Notes: a model not told the origin generated them from the sequence alone. 64,000 nucleotides of DNA from JAFLCM01 sp046154665 (GCA_046154665.1 JBJXFG010000056.1:61134-125133); one strand, 5' to 3'. Shown: positions 17,314-26,461, numbered from the stretch's first letter. Numbers and translations are program-made.

Positions 17314-18687
17314 GTGAAGTTGCTTCACAAGCCGCATTACACTGTGCAAGTGGCGGATGAAGTCCGTGACAGTTCGGTTGGTGGTGGGGCGCGCCAGGTG
17401 GCGGCGGGGATCGTGCGCCGCCTGCGTGAGGCGGGGCACGCGGCGTTGTTCGCCGGGGGGTGCGTGCGCGATGAACTGCTGGGGCTCGAACCGAGCGATT
17501 ACGACGTCGCCACCGACGCCCCGCCCGAGCGGGTCACCGAGTTGTTCCGCAACACGCGGGTGGTGGGCAAGGCCTTCGGCGTGGTGCCGGTGCGGCTGCG
17601 CGGGGTCACGGTCGATGTGGCGACCTTTCGCAAGGAATCGGGTTACACCGATCGACGAAGGCCCGACAGCGTCGAGTTCACGGATGCCGAGGGCGACGCT
17701 TCCCGCCGCGATTTCACCATCAACGCCCTGTTCATCGATCCGCTTGACCACGCCGGGCCGCGGGGCGAGTTGGGGACGGTGATCGACTACGTCGGCGGCG
17801 TGGCGGACCTGAAGCGCGGCTTGGTGCGCGCGGTGGGCGACCCCGACGCACGCCTCAGTGAAGACCACCTCCGCGCTCTGCGGGCGGTCCGCTTCTGCGC
17901 CCGGTTGGGGTTTGAGCTGGAAAACGCCACGGGCGAGGCGATCACGCGCCATACCCGCGACCTGCTGGGGGTCAGCCGCGAGCGCATCGGCGACGAACTC
18001 CGCGGCATGCTGTCGCACCCCCGGCGGGCCCTGGCGGTCGAGCTCATGCAGCGCCTCGGGCTGGATGGGCCGGTGCTGGGCGAGGCATCCGAGCCGGGGA
18101 AGTTCGGGGGTGAGCTCGCCCTGCTGCGCCGGCTTCCGCGCGGGGCGTCGTTCGCCGGGTCACTGGCCGCATGGAGCGCGGACCGCCTCGGGGCGGCGGA
18201 CGGCCCAGCCCGAGGCGTCACCGACGGCGTGCGGCTCGACTCTGAGGCCATGGTGAAGCTGGCGAAGGAGGCGGTGCCGAGGTTGAGGTCCGCATTGGTG
18301 CTCAGCAATCTCGAACGGGATGAACTCAAGGGCGGGCTCACGGGCGTGTCGCTGCTTGAGAAGGATTGGGACAGTTTGCGTGTCTCGCGGCAGAAGCGTG
18401 TGGCGACGAGCGCCTGGTTCCCCGCGGCGATCGAGTTTGTTCGGGCTCGGTCAGGTGATGCGGCGGCGAATGTGGAACGACGGATCGAAGAACTGGCCCA
18501 GACGCCGGGCGGCCTCAGGCCCGAGCCCATGGTGACCGGCGACGACCTCATCGCGGCGGGCCTGCGCCCCGGCCCGGCGTTCGGGCATTGGCTCGAACGC
18601 CTGTATGACCTACAACTCGAAGGGGAACTCGCCGGGCGCGAGGAGGGGGTGGGGCTGGTGAAGGGGTGGGCGCGGGGGGGGGAGTGA
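17314..18687 (+). CDS. cca: CCA tRNA nucleotidyltransferase / poly(A) polymerase family
   Basis: Class II nucleotidyltransferase that completes the 3' CCA of tRNAs. Diagnostic motifs are LFAGGCVRDELLGLEPSDYDVATDA (the DYD pair binds metal), ASRRDFTINALF and EDHLRALRAVRFCARLGFELE. The 457-residue length includes a helical C-terminal half; no HD motif was seen. The first start is GTG at 17314; GTGs at 17344 and 17350 would remove residues not conserved in the family and move the start away from the REP element. Poly(A) polymerase activity cannot be excluded from sequence. Confidence 0.93.
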   Translation: MKLLHKPHYTVQVADEVRDSSVGGGARQVAAGIVRRLREAGHAALFAGGCVRDELLGLEPSDYDVATDAPPERVTELFRNTRVVGKAFGVVPVRLRGVTVDVATFRKESGYTDRRRPDSVEFTDAEGDASRRDFTINALFIDPLDHAGPRGELGTVIDYVGGVADLKRGLVRAVGDPDARLSEDHLRALRAVRFCARLGFELENATGEAITRHTRDLLGVSRERIGDELRGMLSHPRRALAVELMQRLGLDGPVLGEASEPGKFGGELALLRRLPRGASFAGSLAAWSADRLGAADGPARGVTDGVRLDSEAMVKLAKEAVPRLRSALVLSNLERDELKGGLTGVSLLEKDWDSLRVSRQKRVATSAWFPAAIEFVRARSGDAAANVERRIEELAQTPGGLRPEPMVTGDDLIAAGLRPGPAFGHWLERLYDLQLEGELAGREEGVGLVKGWARGGE

Positions 18688-18690
18688 AAA

Positions 18691-18722
18691 CAGCAAAGCA
18701 GCAAATACGCAAATCAGCAAAT
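18691..18722. repeat. 8-bp tandem repeat (CAGCAAAK family) after cca
   Basis: Four units, CAGCAAAG, CAGCAAAT, ACGCAAAT and CAGCAAAT, start three bases after the cca stop codon. Confidence 0.88.
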
Positions 18723-18773
18723 GAAGGGGGGTGCGGTCGCTCGGGCGGGGCGGGTTCCGGGGTGGGGGTGAAC

Positions 18774-18779
18774 TATACT
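18774..18779 (+). promoter_or_regulatory. Possible -10 element
   Basis: TATACT, one base from the sigma-70 consensus, in an otherwise G-rich gap 157 bp upstream of the exported ClpP-fold gene. No matching -35 hexamer is seen, so this is tentative. Confidence 0.3.
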
Positions 18780-18935
18780 TTGTGCGTCTGGAACAAGTCG
18801 GAGGCCTTCGGCGTCGGAACCCTTGCGGTCGGCGTCGGTATGCAGATGGGCCGCTGATCTCCGGGCGGGTTGTTCTGCGCGTGTCTGGTGGATGTGGACG
18901 GTTGGGCCTGAGGCCGCATTTTGGAGTGAGCCGCC

Positions 18936-20483
18936 ATGTGGATGAAATCGATGCTGGGTCGTGGCGCCGCGGTGGGCGCGTTGGTCGTGGCGGCGTGGGC
19001 CTCGCCGTGGATGGACGCGAACGCCTGGGGTGCGGAAAAGCCGACGGCTGAAAAGAAAGCCGAGGTCGCCAAGACCGCCGAAGCCGCGCCCACCACGCGC
19101 GACGAGGTGGTGCTCTCAAAGAATGGCGGCACCGTCGTCCGCGGGCAGATCCTCGAAGAGAACGCCACCAGCCTCACCATGATGGTCGAGTTCCCGGGCA
19201 TGCCGGCGGTCAAGACGACGTACCTCAAGTCAGAGATCGTCGAGATCAAGCGCGACCTGCCCGTTGACGCGGCCGCCGTCGCCAAAGACACCACCACCAA
19301 AGCCAAGGACAAGCCCGAAGACCGGATCAAAGAGAAGCAGGCCCCCACCGCGACCGCCGAGGACGACGCGGCCCGCATCATGGTCGTCAAGCTCGAGGGC
19401 GAGATCGGCTTCAACATCACCAAGACGGCGATGATCAACATGTTCGAGGAGGTCGACAAGGAGTTCAACGACCTCGACTCCTCGGGCAACGTCAAGCCCG
19501 AGCGCAAGGACAAGAACATCCTGGTGCTCCACGTCGACGCCCAAACGCAGGAGCGCCGCGGCTTCGACGGCTTCTTCGAGGCCGAGAAGCTCGCGACCAC
19601 CTTTGAGAAAGAGTTCCTCAAGGGACGCCGGATCGTCTTCTGGGTCGACCGGGCCGTCGGCGGCGCGGGCTACATGGTGATGATCTCGCCCGAGGTCTAT
19701 TGGAAGAACGAAGGGCTGCTCGAAGGTGCCGGCGACCTGGGCAAGTTTGACCTGGGCGACAAGATGGTGAACGAGAAGCAGATTTCGCTGCGGCTCGGGC
19801 ACGCCGAGGGCATCCCGATCAAGGGCGGCTACGGGTCGGTGGGCGTGGCGATCGTGCGGGCGCTGGCGCGCCAGACCAACTGGCTGACGGTACGGATGGA
19901 AGGCGGCAAGCCCATCGTGCTTGAGCGGGCCCCCACCGAGAGTGACCTCGCCGAGAGCCCCAACTGGATCGTGCTGAAGGACGACGCCGAGGGCAAGAAC
20001 AAGGACTCGAAGCTGACCGAGGGCAACGACAAGCTGCGCCTGTTCGCCGACTGGGCCCGCAACCTGGGCCTGAGCAAGGGCACGGCGGAGACGGTCGAAG
20101 ACCTCGCCTTCCAGTTCGGTGTGCAGCGGAACTGGAAAGAGATCGAGAAGCCCAAGGCCCAGAAAGCGCTCGAAGACTGGACCGATCAGATCGAAGCGAC
20201 CCTGAAGCGGATCAACCCGAACCCCTCGCCCGGGCGGCCCCGCGGCACCATGTGGCGCGACCTCGACGACGTGCGCGCCGAGCCGACCGAAGGATTTGCC
20301 GGGCGCCAGAAGAACCTGGCACGCCAGCTCGCCATTCTCACCCAGATCCAGGGCCAGATCACCCGCTTCAAGGAGGTCTTTGATGACGACGGGGGCTGGG
20401 TCTCGCAGATCGACCTGCAAAAGTTGGAAATCCGAGAAACCATGGACCGCGAGAAGCGCGAGCAGCAGCGGCAGAACCGCTGA
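18936..20483 (+). CDS. Exported ClpP-fold protein lacking the catalytic Ser
   Basis: 515 residues. A long signal sequence is followed by an SH3-like strand block (VVLSKNGGTVVRGQILEEN...KSEIVEIKRD). Then comes a ClpP/crotonase-type region in which WVDRAVGGAGYMVMISPEVYW aligns with WIESAISAAAMTAMNMEEIYM of the next gene. The Ser of that motif is Gly here (about residue 243), so peptidase activity is unlikely. The C-terminal part is Lys/Glu-rich and probably coiled coil. GGAG lies before the ATG. With the gene at 20604 it forms a tandem paralog pair, probably one transcript ending at 21954. The biological role is unknown. Confidence 0.83.
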   Translation: MWMKSMLGRGAAVGALVVAAWASPWMDANAWGAEKPTAEKKAEVAKTAEAAPTTRDEVVLSKNGGTVVRGQILEENATSLTMMVEFPGMPAVKTTYLKSEIVEIKRDLPVDAAAVAKDTTTKAKDKPEDRIKEKQAPTATAEDDAARIMVVKLEGEIGFNITKTAMINMFEEVDKEFNDLDSSGNVKPERKDKNILVLHVDAQTQERRGFDGFFEAEKLATTFEKEFLKGRRIVFWVDRAVGGAGYMVMISPEVYWKNEGLLEGAGDLGKFDLGDKMVNEKQISLRLGHAEGIPIKGGYGSVGVAIVRALARQTNWLTVRMEGGKPIVLERAPTESDLAESPNWIVLKDDAEGKNKDSKLTEGNDKLRLFADWARNLGLSKGTAETVEDLAFQFGVQRNWKEIEKPKAQKALEDWTDQIEATLKRINPNPSPGRPRGTMWRDLDDVRAEPTEGFAGRQKNLARQLAILTQIQGQITRFKEVFDDDGGWVSQIDLQKLEIRETMDREKREQQRQNR

Positions 20484-20603
20484 GCTACGGCGCGCGGGCG
20501 TGATGGGGCGGGTCTTCGCCCCACCCAAGAGAGTGAGCGGCAGGCCGGGAGCCTGTCCCACCGATTCAAATGTGACACCCGGTACACGGAGCCTGAGAGC
20601 ATC

Positions 20604-21896
20604 ATGTTCAAGAAATCCCTTTCGATGATCGCGGCGCTGGTGGTGGGCATCTCCGCGCTGCTGGCCACTCCGGCGCGGGCCCTGGCCGAGGACGTCATCG
20701 TCCTCAAGGACGGCACGAAAGTCACCGGCTTCATCACCGACGAGAAGCCCGAGTTTGTGTGGGTGCAGGTGAAGTTCGGCGAGATGAAAAAGCCGCGCCT
20801 GGTGCAGCGCTCCGACATCAAGGAGATCATCCGCGAGAAGCCGGCTCAAACCGAAGCAACCAACGGCGCCACGACAACCAACGCCGCCGGTGGATCGGGC
20901 AAGGTCGACGGCAAGGACGGGAAGAAGGACGAGGAGTCCCGCCCGGCCCTGAACACCGGCGCGGCCCGCGTGGCGGTCATCTCGCAGGAAGAGATGGTCG
21001 GCCCATTCATGAACGCCGACGCCTTCAAGCACTCGCTCTCGCTCATCCCCAGGGATGAAAAGCCGGACATCGTGATCATGCGGATCAACTCCGGCGGCGG
21101 CGCCCTCATCGAGGTGCCCAAGCTGATGGACCTGGTACAGAAGGACCTCAAACCCAACTACCGCTCGGTGGCGTGGATCGAGTCGGCCATCTCCGCCGCC
21201 GCCATGACCGCGATGAACATGGAAGAGATCTACATGATGAAGCGCGGCAACCTCGGGGGTGCCGTGGGCTTCCGCATGACCGGACCGGGCAAGGCCGAGG
21301 CGATCAAGGACGCCGGCCTGGAGCAGGTGATCGGCCTGGGTGAGCAGATTGCCAAGAACGGGCGCTACGACCCGCTGGTGATCCGGGCGATGCAGGAGTT
21401 CCTGCCGCTGAGCGCGAACATTGACCAAGACGGGCGTGTGACCTGGCAGGCCGACGAGAAGGGCCAGTACCTGGTGAACCGCAAGGACCGAATCCTGACG
21501 CTCAACGCCGACGACGCCCTGAAGTTCCGCATCAGCAAGGGCACGGCGGACACGCTGCCCGAGTTGCTGTCGCTCATGGGTGTGCAGGAATATGTGCTGG
21601 TGGGCGAGAAGGCCAACGAGTACATGGTCGAGTTCCGCGAGAACGTGCAGAAGGCGCAGGTGGAGATCAACGAGCTCCGCCAGAAGCTTGACTTCATCGT
21701 GGGCAACGCCGAGAACGTCCGCGACGAGAAGGACCGCAACCGCGAGTTCGGCAAGGCGCGGAACCTCGTGAACCAGATGCAGGCGTGGGTCAAGCGGGCC
21801 CCGTCGCTGGCGATCTATGAAGGTCTGGAGGAAGAGGACTTCCGCCAACTCTACGAGACGATCGAGCGCCTCCGGCAGGGCAAGAGCGCGAACTGA
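20604..21896 (+). CDS. Exported ClpP-fold serine-protease-like protein
   Basis: 430 residues. The signal peptide MFKKSLSMIAALVVGISALLATPARALA is followed by an SH3-like block (VIVLKDGTKVTGFITDEKPEF...RSDIKEIIRE). A Lys/Asp-rich linker leads to a ClpP/NfeD-like region with RINSGGGALIEVPKLMDLV, the oxyanion-type GGG, and AISAAAMTAM, where Ser at about residue 197 sits at the nucleophile position. A Glu/Arg-rich coiled coil closes the protein. It lies 120 bp after its catalytically altered paralog and is followed by a strong terminator. Proteolytic activity is predicted, not shown. Confidence 0.83.
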   Translation: MFKKSLSMIAALVVGISALLATPARALAEDVIVLKDGTKVTGFITDEKPEFVWVQVKFGEMKKPRLVQRSDIKEIIREKPAQTEATNGATTTNAAGGSGKVDGKDGKKDEESRPALNTGAARVAVISQEEMVGPFMNADAFKHSLSLIPRDEKPDIVIMRINSGGGALIEVPKLMDLVQKDLKPNYRSVAWIESAISAAAMTAMNMEEIYMMKRGNLGGAVGFRMTGPGKAEAIKDAGLEQVIGLGEQIAKNGRYDPLVIRAMQEFLPLSANIDQDGRVTWQADEKGQYLVNRKDRILTLNADDALKFRISKGTADTLPELLSLMGVQEYVLVGEKANEYMVEFRENVQKAQVEINELRQKLDFIVGNAENVRDEKDRNREFGKARNLVNQMQAWVKRAPSLAIYEGLEEEDFRQLYETIERLRQGKSAN

Positions 21897-21918
21897 TCGT
21901 GCGCCGTCTTGAAACCAT

Positions 21919-21954
21919 CCGGCCCGGACAACTGTCCGGGCCGGTTTTCTTTTT
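21919..21954 (+). terminator. Rho-independent terminator
   Basis: Perfect inverted arms of 12 bp (CCGGCCCGGACA at 21919-21930 and its complement at 21933-21944) are followed by TTTTCTTTTT. It lies 23 bp after the stop of the second ClpP-fold gene and closes that transcript. Confidence 0.95.
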
Positions 21955-22060
21955 GAGATCGGGAACGGGCCGCAGGGGGCGGGGTGGAGGGTGTGCGTAG
22001 AATGGTCGGTATTCCGGCGTCGTAACCGTTTCGGGGCGCTTCGGGATAGCCCTTCTTTCG

Positions 22061-22951
22061 ATGGAGGCGATCGTGCAGCAGCAAGGCGACAGCATCATCC
22101 GCAACGGGATCATCTACTCCGCGGTGATCGACTCCGAGGATGCCAAACGCGCCCAGGCAGCGGCGGACGCGTCAGCCACCACGCCCAACGCACTCATCGA
22201 CATCGACGCGATGAAGATCGCCCAGCTCTACGACCGCTACACCCCCGACGACCACGCCGTCTGGGGCGAGCTGTTCGGCAAGCGGATGGAGCAGCTGGCG
22301 ACCTACGGCTCAAACGTGTTCCTCAACGGGGCCAAGGTCATCAACCTCAACGAGAAACGCATCCCGCTGCTCAGCGACGTCAACACGCGGTTGAAGGCGT
22401 TCACAGGCTGGTCGAGCCACGGCGTGCCGGGCTACCTGCCGGCCAAGGCGTTTTTCGCCTTCCTCGCCAAGCGCCAGTTTCCCACCACCGTGACCGTCCG
22501 CCCGCGCGCGCAGATGAACTATCTGCCCGAGCCGGACATCATCCACGATGTCTTCGGCCACGTGCCGTTGCACGCCGACCCGGTCTTCGCCGAGTTCCTG
22601 CAGACCTACGGCAAGGCGGCCCTCCACACCAACGACGCGTACCACACCGAGCGGCTGGCGCGCCTCTTCTGGTTCACCGTCGAGTTCGGGCTCATCCACG
22701 AAGACGGCAAGCTCAAGCTCTACGGCAGCGGGTTGATCTCAAGCGAAGGCGAAGGCCACCACGCGTTGGAATCGCCGAAGGTCGATCGGCGCGCGTTCGA
22801 GCTCGAAACCGTGTGCTCGACGAGCTTCGAGATCGACCACTACCAGCCGATCCTGTACGTGCTTGATTCGTTCCAGCAACTGCGCGACGCGATGGTGACC
22901 TACGCCGAGAGGATCTTGAACGAACCATCGACGGTCGGCGCGGGGCGGTAG
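22061..22951 (+). CDS. phhA: Phenylalanine 4-monooxygenase
   Basis: Non-haem iron, tetrahydropterin-dependent hydroxylase converting phenylalanine to tyrosine. The 296-residue length fits the bacterial enzyme without a regulatory ACT domain. The iron ligands are visible as the two His of IIHDVFGHVP and the Glu of FWFTVEFGLI. It follows the terminator of the previous transcript by about 100 bp, so it has its own promoter. The ATG at 22061 has only a weak ribosome-binding site. No pterin recycling gene is adjacent. Confidence 0.96.
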   Translation: MEAIVQQQGDSIIRNGIIYSAVIDSEDAKRAQAAADASATTPNALIDIDAMKIAQLYDRYTPDDHAVWGELFGKRMEQLATYGSNVFLNGAKVINLNEKRIPLLSDVNTRLKAFTGWSSHGVPGYLPAKAFFAFLAKRQFPTTVTVRPRAQMNYLPEPDIIHDVFGHVPLHADPVFAEFLQTYGKAALHTNDAYHTERLARLFWFTVEFGLIHEDGKLKLYGSGLISSEGEGHHALESPKVDRRAFELETVCSTSFEIDHYQPILYVLDSFQQLRDAMVTYAERILNEPSTVGAGR

Positions 22952-22984
22952 GGCCGGGTTGCTTCGGCTCGGAGTGCCGTTCTT

Positions 22985-23066
22985 CAGAGCCGACGGCGCA
23001 AGCCGTCGGTCCAAGCTCATCGACTCCTGTGACGTTGGAACCCTCCGCTTGCGCGGACGGCTTTGA
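22985..23066. repeat. REP-like pair (CAGAGCCGACSGCGC family)
   Basis: One element, CAGAGCCGACGGCGCAAGCC and onward, starts at 22985 with a perfect 8-bp stem. A second, inverted and more diverged element (TCCGCTTGCGCGGACGGC) lies at 23044-23061. The block fills the gap after phhA. Confidence 0.8.
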
Positions 23067-23087
23067 GCCGAGCGCGTTGACTTGCTC

Positions 23088-23414
23088 TCAACCCCGCAGG
23101 TCGATGAGCCTGCCCGCGTTCACCGCGGTCGCGGCGGCGTGCTTGTCCGCAGGGCGCTGGTACATCGGAAGTGATTCCGGCGCGGAAGGGTTGGCCACAC
23201 CGTCAGCCGTGAAGTCGACACGCCCTGGGACGACGGCGGCGATCAGTCGAGCAATGTTGTGATTGGCGCGGGGTTGCGATGGCGCGATGGTCTCAGCGCG
23301 CGCGGTCGAAGTTGGCACGGGTGGTGGCCTGGTGGGGCCGCCGTCCGTGGCGGGGGTGGATGGGGGCGCGTGGCTTGGGCGCGCGGGAGCGTTGGTGAGG
23401 CCGACGAGTTTCAC
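23088..23414 (-). CDS. Hypothetical small protein
   Basis: I do not recognise the family. From a GTG at 23414 the frame encodes 108 residues: a Pro/Ala/Thr-rich N-terminal half, then a more regular stretch, ANHNIARLIAAVVPGRVDF, and a C-terminus AAATAVNAGRLIDLRG. Third codon positions are strongly G/C, as in neighbouring genes, which supports coding. There is no ribosome-binding site, but a promoter-like pair ends just before the GTG, so a leaderless transcript is possible. It is divergent from holA. Confidence 0.5.
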   Translation of the reverse strand: MKLVGLTNAPARPSHAPPSTPATDGGPTRPPPVPTSTARAETIAPSQPRANHNIARLIAAVVPGRVDFTADGVANPSAPESLPMYQRPADKHAAATAVNAGRLIDLRG

Positions 23415-23421
23415 TCGGGGA

Positions 23422-23449
23422 AGTGTAAGTCGAGTTCTCGGCGTTGCCA
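23422..23449 (-). promoter_or_regulatory. Candidate promoter for the small gene at 23414
   Basis: On the minus strand TGGCAA (23449-23444) and TACACT (23427-23422) are separated by 16 bp. The predicted start of transcription would fall at about the GTG of the 108-residue frame. Confidence 0.4.
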
Positions 23450-23552
23450 GTGGGCGGACGGTGGATTGGCAGGTCTGATGTGAGGTTATCTGCGCGCGGC
23501 GCAATATTCGGACGCGCGAAGGCGGCCGAACGCTCGCTGGTACCATGGACCC

Positions 23553-24674
23553 GTGGCGAAGCGAGAGACCAAACCGGCAGCCAAAGAGCCCGCAAAGGGA
23601 TCGCCCGCGGGCGCATCAGCCCCAAAGCCCGGGACCTACGGCCCGGCGACAGTGGTCGCACTCTTCAAGGGTGCCGACGCCTATCTGCGCTCCGCCTACA
23701 CCGATAAGCTCCGCGCCGAGATCGAGAAAGCCGGCACACCAGTCGAGGTGCTGAAGTTCGACGGCGCGTCTGCCTCGGCGGCGGACGTGCTCGACGAATG
23801 CCGGAGCTTCGGGCTCATGGCCCAACACAAGCTGGTGGTAGTCGATCAGGCCGACGAGTTCTTGAAAGAGAGCACCGACGAGGACGACGAACCCAGCGCG
23901 AAGATGCCGGGCAAGCGCGGGCGAGCCCCGGTCCGAGCACGCGACCTGGTGGAGGCGTACATCAAGTCGCCGACGATGGGCGCCACACTGGTGCTGCGGG
24001 CCGAAACGTGGCGCAAGGGCAACCTCGACAAGGCGATCGAAGCGGTAGGGATTATCGAAGACTGCGAGTCACCGACGGCGGACAAGGCCGCGGCGGCGCT
24101 GGTCCGCCGGGCCCGCGAAACCCTCAAGTGTGAGCTCGAGCCCGAGGCGGCGCGACTCATCGTCGAACGGGTCGGCACCGACCTGGGACTTCTGGTGCAA
24201 GAACTGGCCAAGCTGGGAACGATGGCTGGCCCGGGCGGCACCATCACCACGGCCCAGGTCCGCGAGATGGTCGGCCTGGCACGCGAGGAGGAAGCCTGGG
24301 GGCTGGGCGCAGTGCTGCTCAGCGGCGACGCCGGTGCCGCCCTCGCGCACGCCCGCGAACTGATGGAAGTCTCGCGCATCGACGAGGTCTTGTTACGTTT
24401 CGTGATAATGGACACGGCGAAGAAACTGCACGCATTCGCACGCGGGGCCGAGCAGGGCGTCCCCAGCGGTGTCACCGCGAAAGAGCAAAGGGTCTGGCCG
24501 GCGGACCGCATCCCGGCGTTCGCCGAGGCGGCAAGGCGCGTGAGCGGCGCGGGGGCGGCACGCCTCCTCGAACGCGCTGTCGAGATGGACGCCCGCGGAA
24601 AATCAGGCCGCGGCGACGTGACCATCGGCGTCGAGACTTTGGTGGTGGAGTTCGCGGGGGTGGTGAGGGGATAG
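23553..24674 (+). CDS. holA: DNA polymerase III subunit delta
   Basis: The clamp-loader subunit that opens the beta sliding clamp. The 373-residue protein shows the HolA pattern: VVALFKGADAYLRSAYTDKLRAE at the N-terminus, LMAQHKLVVVDQADEFLKE in place of a Walker region, LVLRAETWRKGNLDKAI, and the C-terminal collar domain with AWGLGAVLLSGDAGAALAHARELME. The start is GTG at 23553. The first 25 residues are Lys/Ala/Pro-rich and may be disordered. The window therefore holds two polymerase III holoenzyme genes, dnaE and holA, 20 kb apart. Confidence 0.9.
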   Translation: MAKRETKPAAKEPAKGSPAGASAPKPGTYGPATVVALFKGADAYLRSAYTDKLRAEIEKAGTPVEVLKFDGASASAADVLDECRSFGLMAQHKLVVVDQADEFLKESTDEDDEPSAKMPGKRGRAPVRARDLVEAYIKSPTMGATLVLRAETWRKGNLDKAIEAVGIIEDCESPTADKAAAALVRRARETLKCELEPEAARLIVERVGTDLGLLVQELAKLGTMAGPGGTITTAQVREMVGLAREEEAWGLGAVLLSGDAGAALAHARELMEVSRIDEVLLRFVIMDTAKKLHAFARGAEQGVPSGVTAKEQRVWPADRIPAFAEAARRVSGAGAARLLERAVEMDARGKSGRGDVTIGVETLVVEFAGVVRG

Positions 24675-24733
24675 CGCCGTGCGCGTCGCGCTCTGCGCCA
24701 AGCACCCGGTTCGGACGGACCGGGTTCCTCGGC

Positions 24734-24761
24734 CCGGACCTTCGCAGAGCCGAAGGTCCGG
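24734..24761. terminator. Perfect hairpin between convergent genes
   Basis: 11-bp perfect arms CCGGACCTTCG and CGAAGGTCCGG flank a 6-base loop CAGAGC. There is no T-run. The position, between the convergent stops of holA and the lipoprotein gene, suits a bidirectional terminator; the CAGAGCCG core also links it to the REP family at 11831. Confidence 0.5.
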
Positions 24762-24840
24762 CGTCCAAGACCGCGACGCCCCGCGGAGTTGGCCTTGTCT
24801 TTGCGCATCGCGCATGGCGCACCGCACACAGCGCCCGTCC

Positions 24841-26307
24841 TCACCGCATCGCCGAAGCATCCGCCACGATGTCGATCGGGATCACCGCCTCGGCCTGGGG
24901 TTGGCTGTCGGCCCCGCTCCCGCCCCGCCCCGCCGCGGGGGCATGGAGGTCGCGGATGCGCACCTTCAGCACATACGCCCCAACGCTGAGCGTCTCGGGC
25001 AGTTCGACGATCTGCACGATGAAGAAGTCGCGGCGTTGGTTCTTCGAGAGGTCCTTGATGCGCTGGTCGTTCTTTCGCCACGCGACCACATCGCGGCTGG
25101 AGGACGCCGTGTAGAGCGTCAGGTCTTGGGCGAGCTGCACCTCGTAGCCGCTGCCGGTGCCAGCGGAACCAGAGGCCGACGGCGTGCCGGCCGCTTTGGA
25201 CGTAAAGCCGTCGACCTCGCAGTAGACGATGAACTTGTTGCGCTGGCCCGCGATGAAGGTGTAGGCCGGAGCGTCGCTCGCCTCCGATGACAGCGGCACC
25301 GCGGCGGAAAGTGCGGATCGGCGCAGCTCCTGGTACATCCCGAACCCCTCGACGCGCGTACACAGGATCGCTTTGGGCAGTCTCAGCGGGGCCCACTGGC
25401 GGGCGGCGAGGGCGAACTTCTCAGCGGCGCGCTTGAGCTCGTCGGCATCGCCGCCGGCGCTGGCCGAACTCGCCACGGACTGCTGCAGCGTCTTCCAGGC
25501 GGTATAAAAATCGGCCTCGCGCGGGCTGAGTGACCGTTCAAGTTCGGCGATCTGTTCATCGGTGATGGTGGTGTCGCCAGCGGTGCGCGAGGCGTGGAGC
25601 TTGACCAACGCCGAGAGGGGTTTCGATTGCGCGCGAGGATCGGCGGGCGTGGGCGTCACGTCGGGGCTCGCCGCGCCGAGATCAAGCGGCCGATTGGCGG
25701 CGTTGATGTCGCTGGTCGTGACGTCGGTTGCGGTATCGATGGCGGGCGTCGCGGATGGCTCAATGGAGGCCGCGATGAAGGGCAACGCCTCGGCGGGCGC
25801 TGGGTCGGTCGGGCTGGCAGCGGCGGCTCCCTCTGGCGGCGAGAAGCCCGCCACCGGGTCCGCCGCGTGCTGCGGCAGCATCGGCGCACGCGATCGCGGC
25901 TTGGGCTTGCTGGCCTTCGGGTCCGCATCGGCGGTGAGGAGGCCGTCGGATTCCGCCCGTGCGAGCCACTCCGCGAGAGGGTCGGCGGCGGCGGTCGGAT
26001 CAGCCGACGCCGATCCGAGTTCCGCGGCACGGGCGGCCTGCTCTTCGCGAAGCTGCTTCCGCTGCGCCTCGCGCTCACGCACGGCATCCAACGGCATCGA
26101 GCCGGACTCGCGATCGACTGTCGAGCGGGTGGCGCCGGGCTTGTTGCTCGTCGCACAGCCGGCGAGAGCGATGAGAACCATGCACGACGCCGCGGCGACT
26201 GCATGCGTCACAAGAGAGCCGCGACCGTGCGGGAGCGACCTGATCTTGCTCTGCGACTTGAACGAATCAAGATGTGAAGCGGGCCCGGAACTCTGATGGA
26301 TCGGCAT
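24841..26307 (-). CDS. Putative lipoprotein, unknown function
   Basis: Up to 488 residues. A hydrophobic segment ends in LIALAGC, a lipobox with Cys at about residue 51, so a lipoprotein is likely. The mature part begins with a charged Arg/Glu helix, then a long Ala/Pro/Ser-rich linker, then a folded C-terminal half (AFLYTAWKTLQQ, GQRNKFIVYCEVDGF, RRDFFIVQIVELPETLSVGAYVLKVRIRDLHAPA). The n-region contains SLPHGRGSLVTH, which looks like a translated REP element, so the real start could be the GTG at 26211. A second lipoprotein gene lies upstream on the same strand. Confidence 0.72.
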   Translation of the reverse strand: MPIHQSSGPASHLDSFKSQSKIRSLPHGRGSLVTHAVAAASCMVLIALAGCATSNKPGATRSTVDRESGSMPLDAVREREAQRKQLREEQAARAAELGSASADPTAAADPLAEWLARAESDGLLTADADPKASKPKPRSRAPMLPQHAADPVAGFSPPEGAAAASPTDPAPAEALPFIAASIEPSATPAIDTATDVTTSDINAANRPLDLGAASPDVTPTPADPRAQSKPLSALVKLHASRTAGDTTITDEQIAELERSLSPREADFYTAWKTLQQSVASSASAGGDADELKRAAEKFALAARQWAPLRLPKAILCTRVEGFGMYQELRRSALSAAVPLSSEASDAPAYTFIAGQRNKFIVYCEVDGFTSKAAGTPSASGSAGTGSGYEVQLAQDLTLYTASSSRDVVAWRKNDQRIKDLSKNQRRDFFIVQIVELPETLSVGAYVLKVRIRDLHAPAAGRGGSGADSQPQAEAVIPIDIVADASAMR

Positions 26308-26461
26308 GGTGAGCGTCCTGCTCTTTCAGTTGAAACGCACGTCTCCGACGCGCGGGAGGGGTCTCGAAAGTACGGCTTGTATCGGCTTGGAAGAGCGCGG
26401 GGCTTGGGAAGTTGTGCGCGACACCTATCGCTTGTGGGCGTCGCCCCCTCGGGGGGCATCG

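Noticed and set aside
19230..21848. Minus-strand frame of 872 codons opposite the ClpP-fold pair
   Set aside because: Antisense artefact of codon bias; its sequence is Leu/Val/His-rich without any domain pattern, while both plus-strand genes have signal peptides and shared domains.
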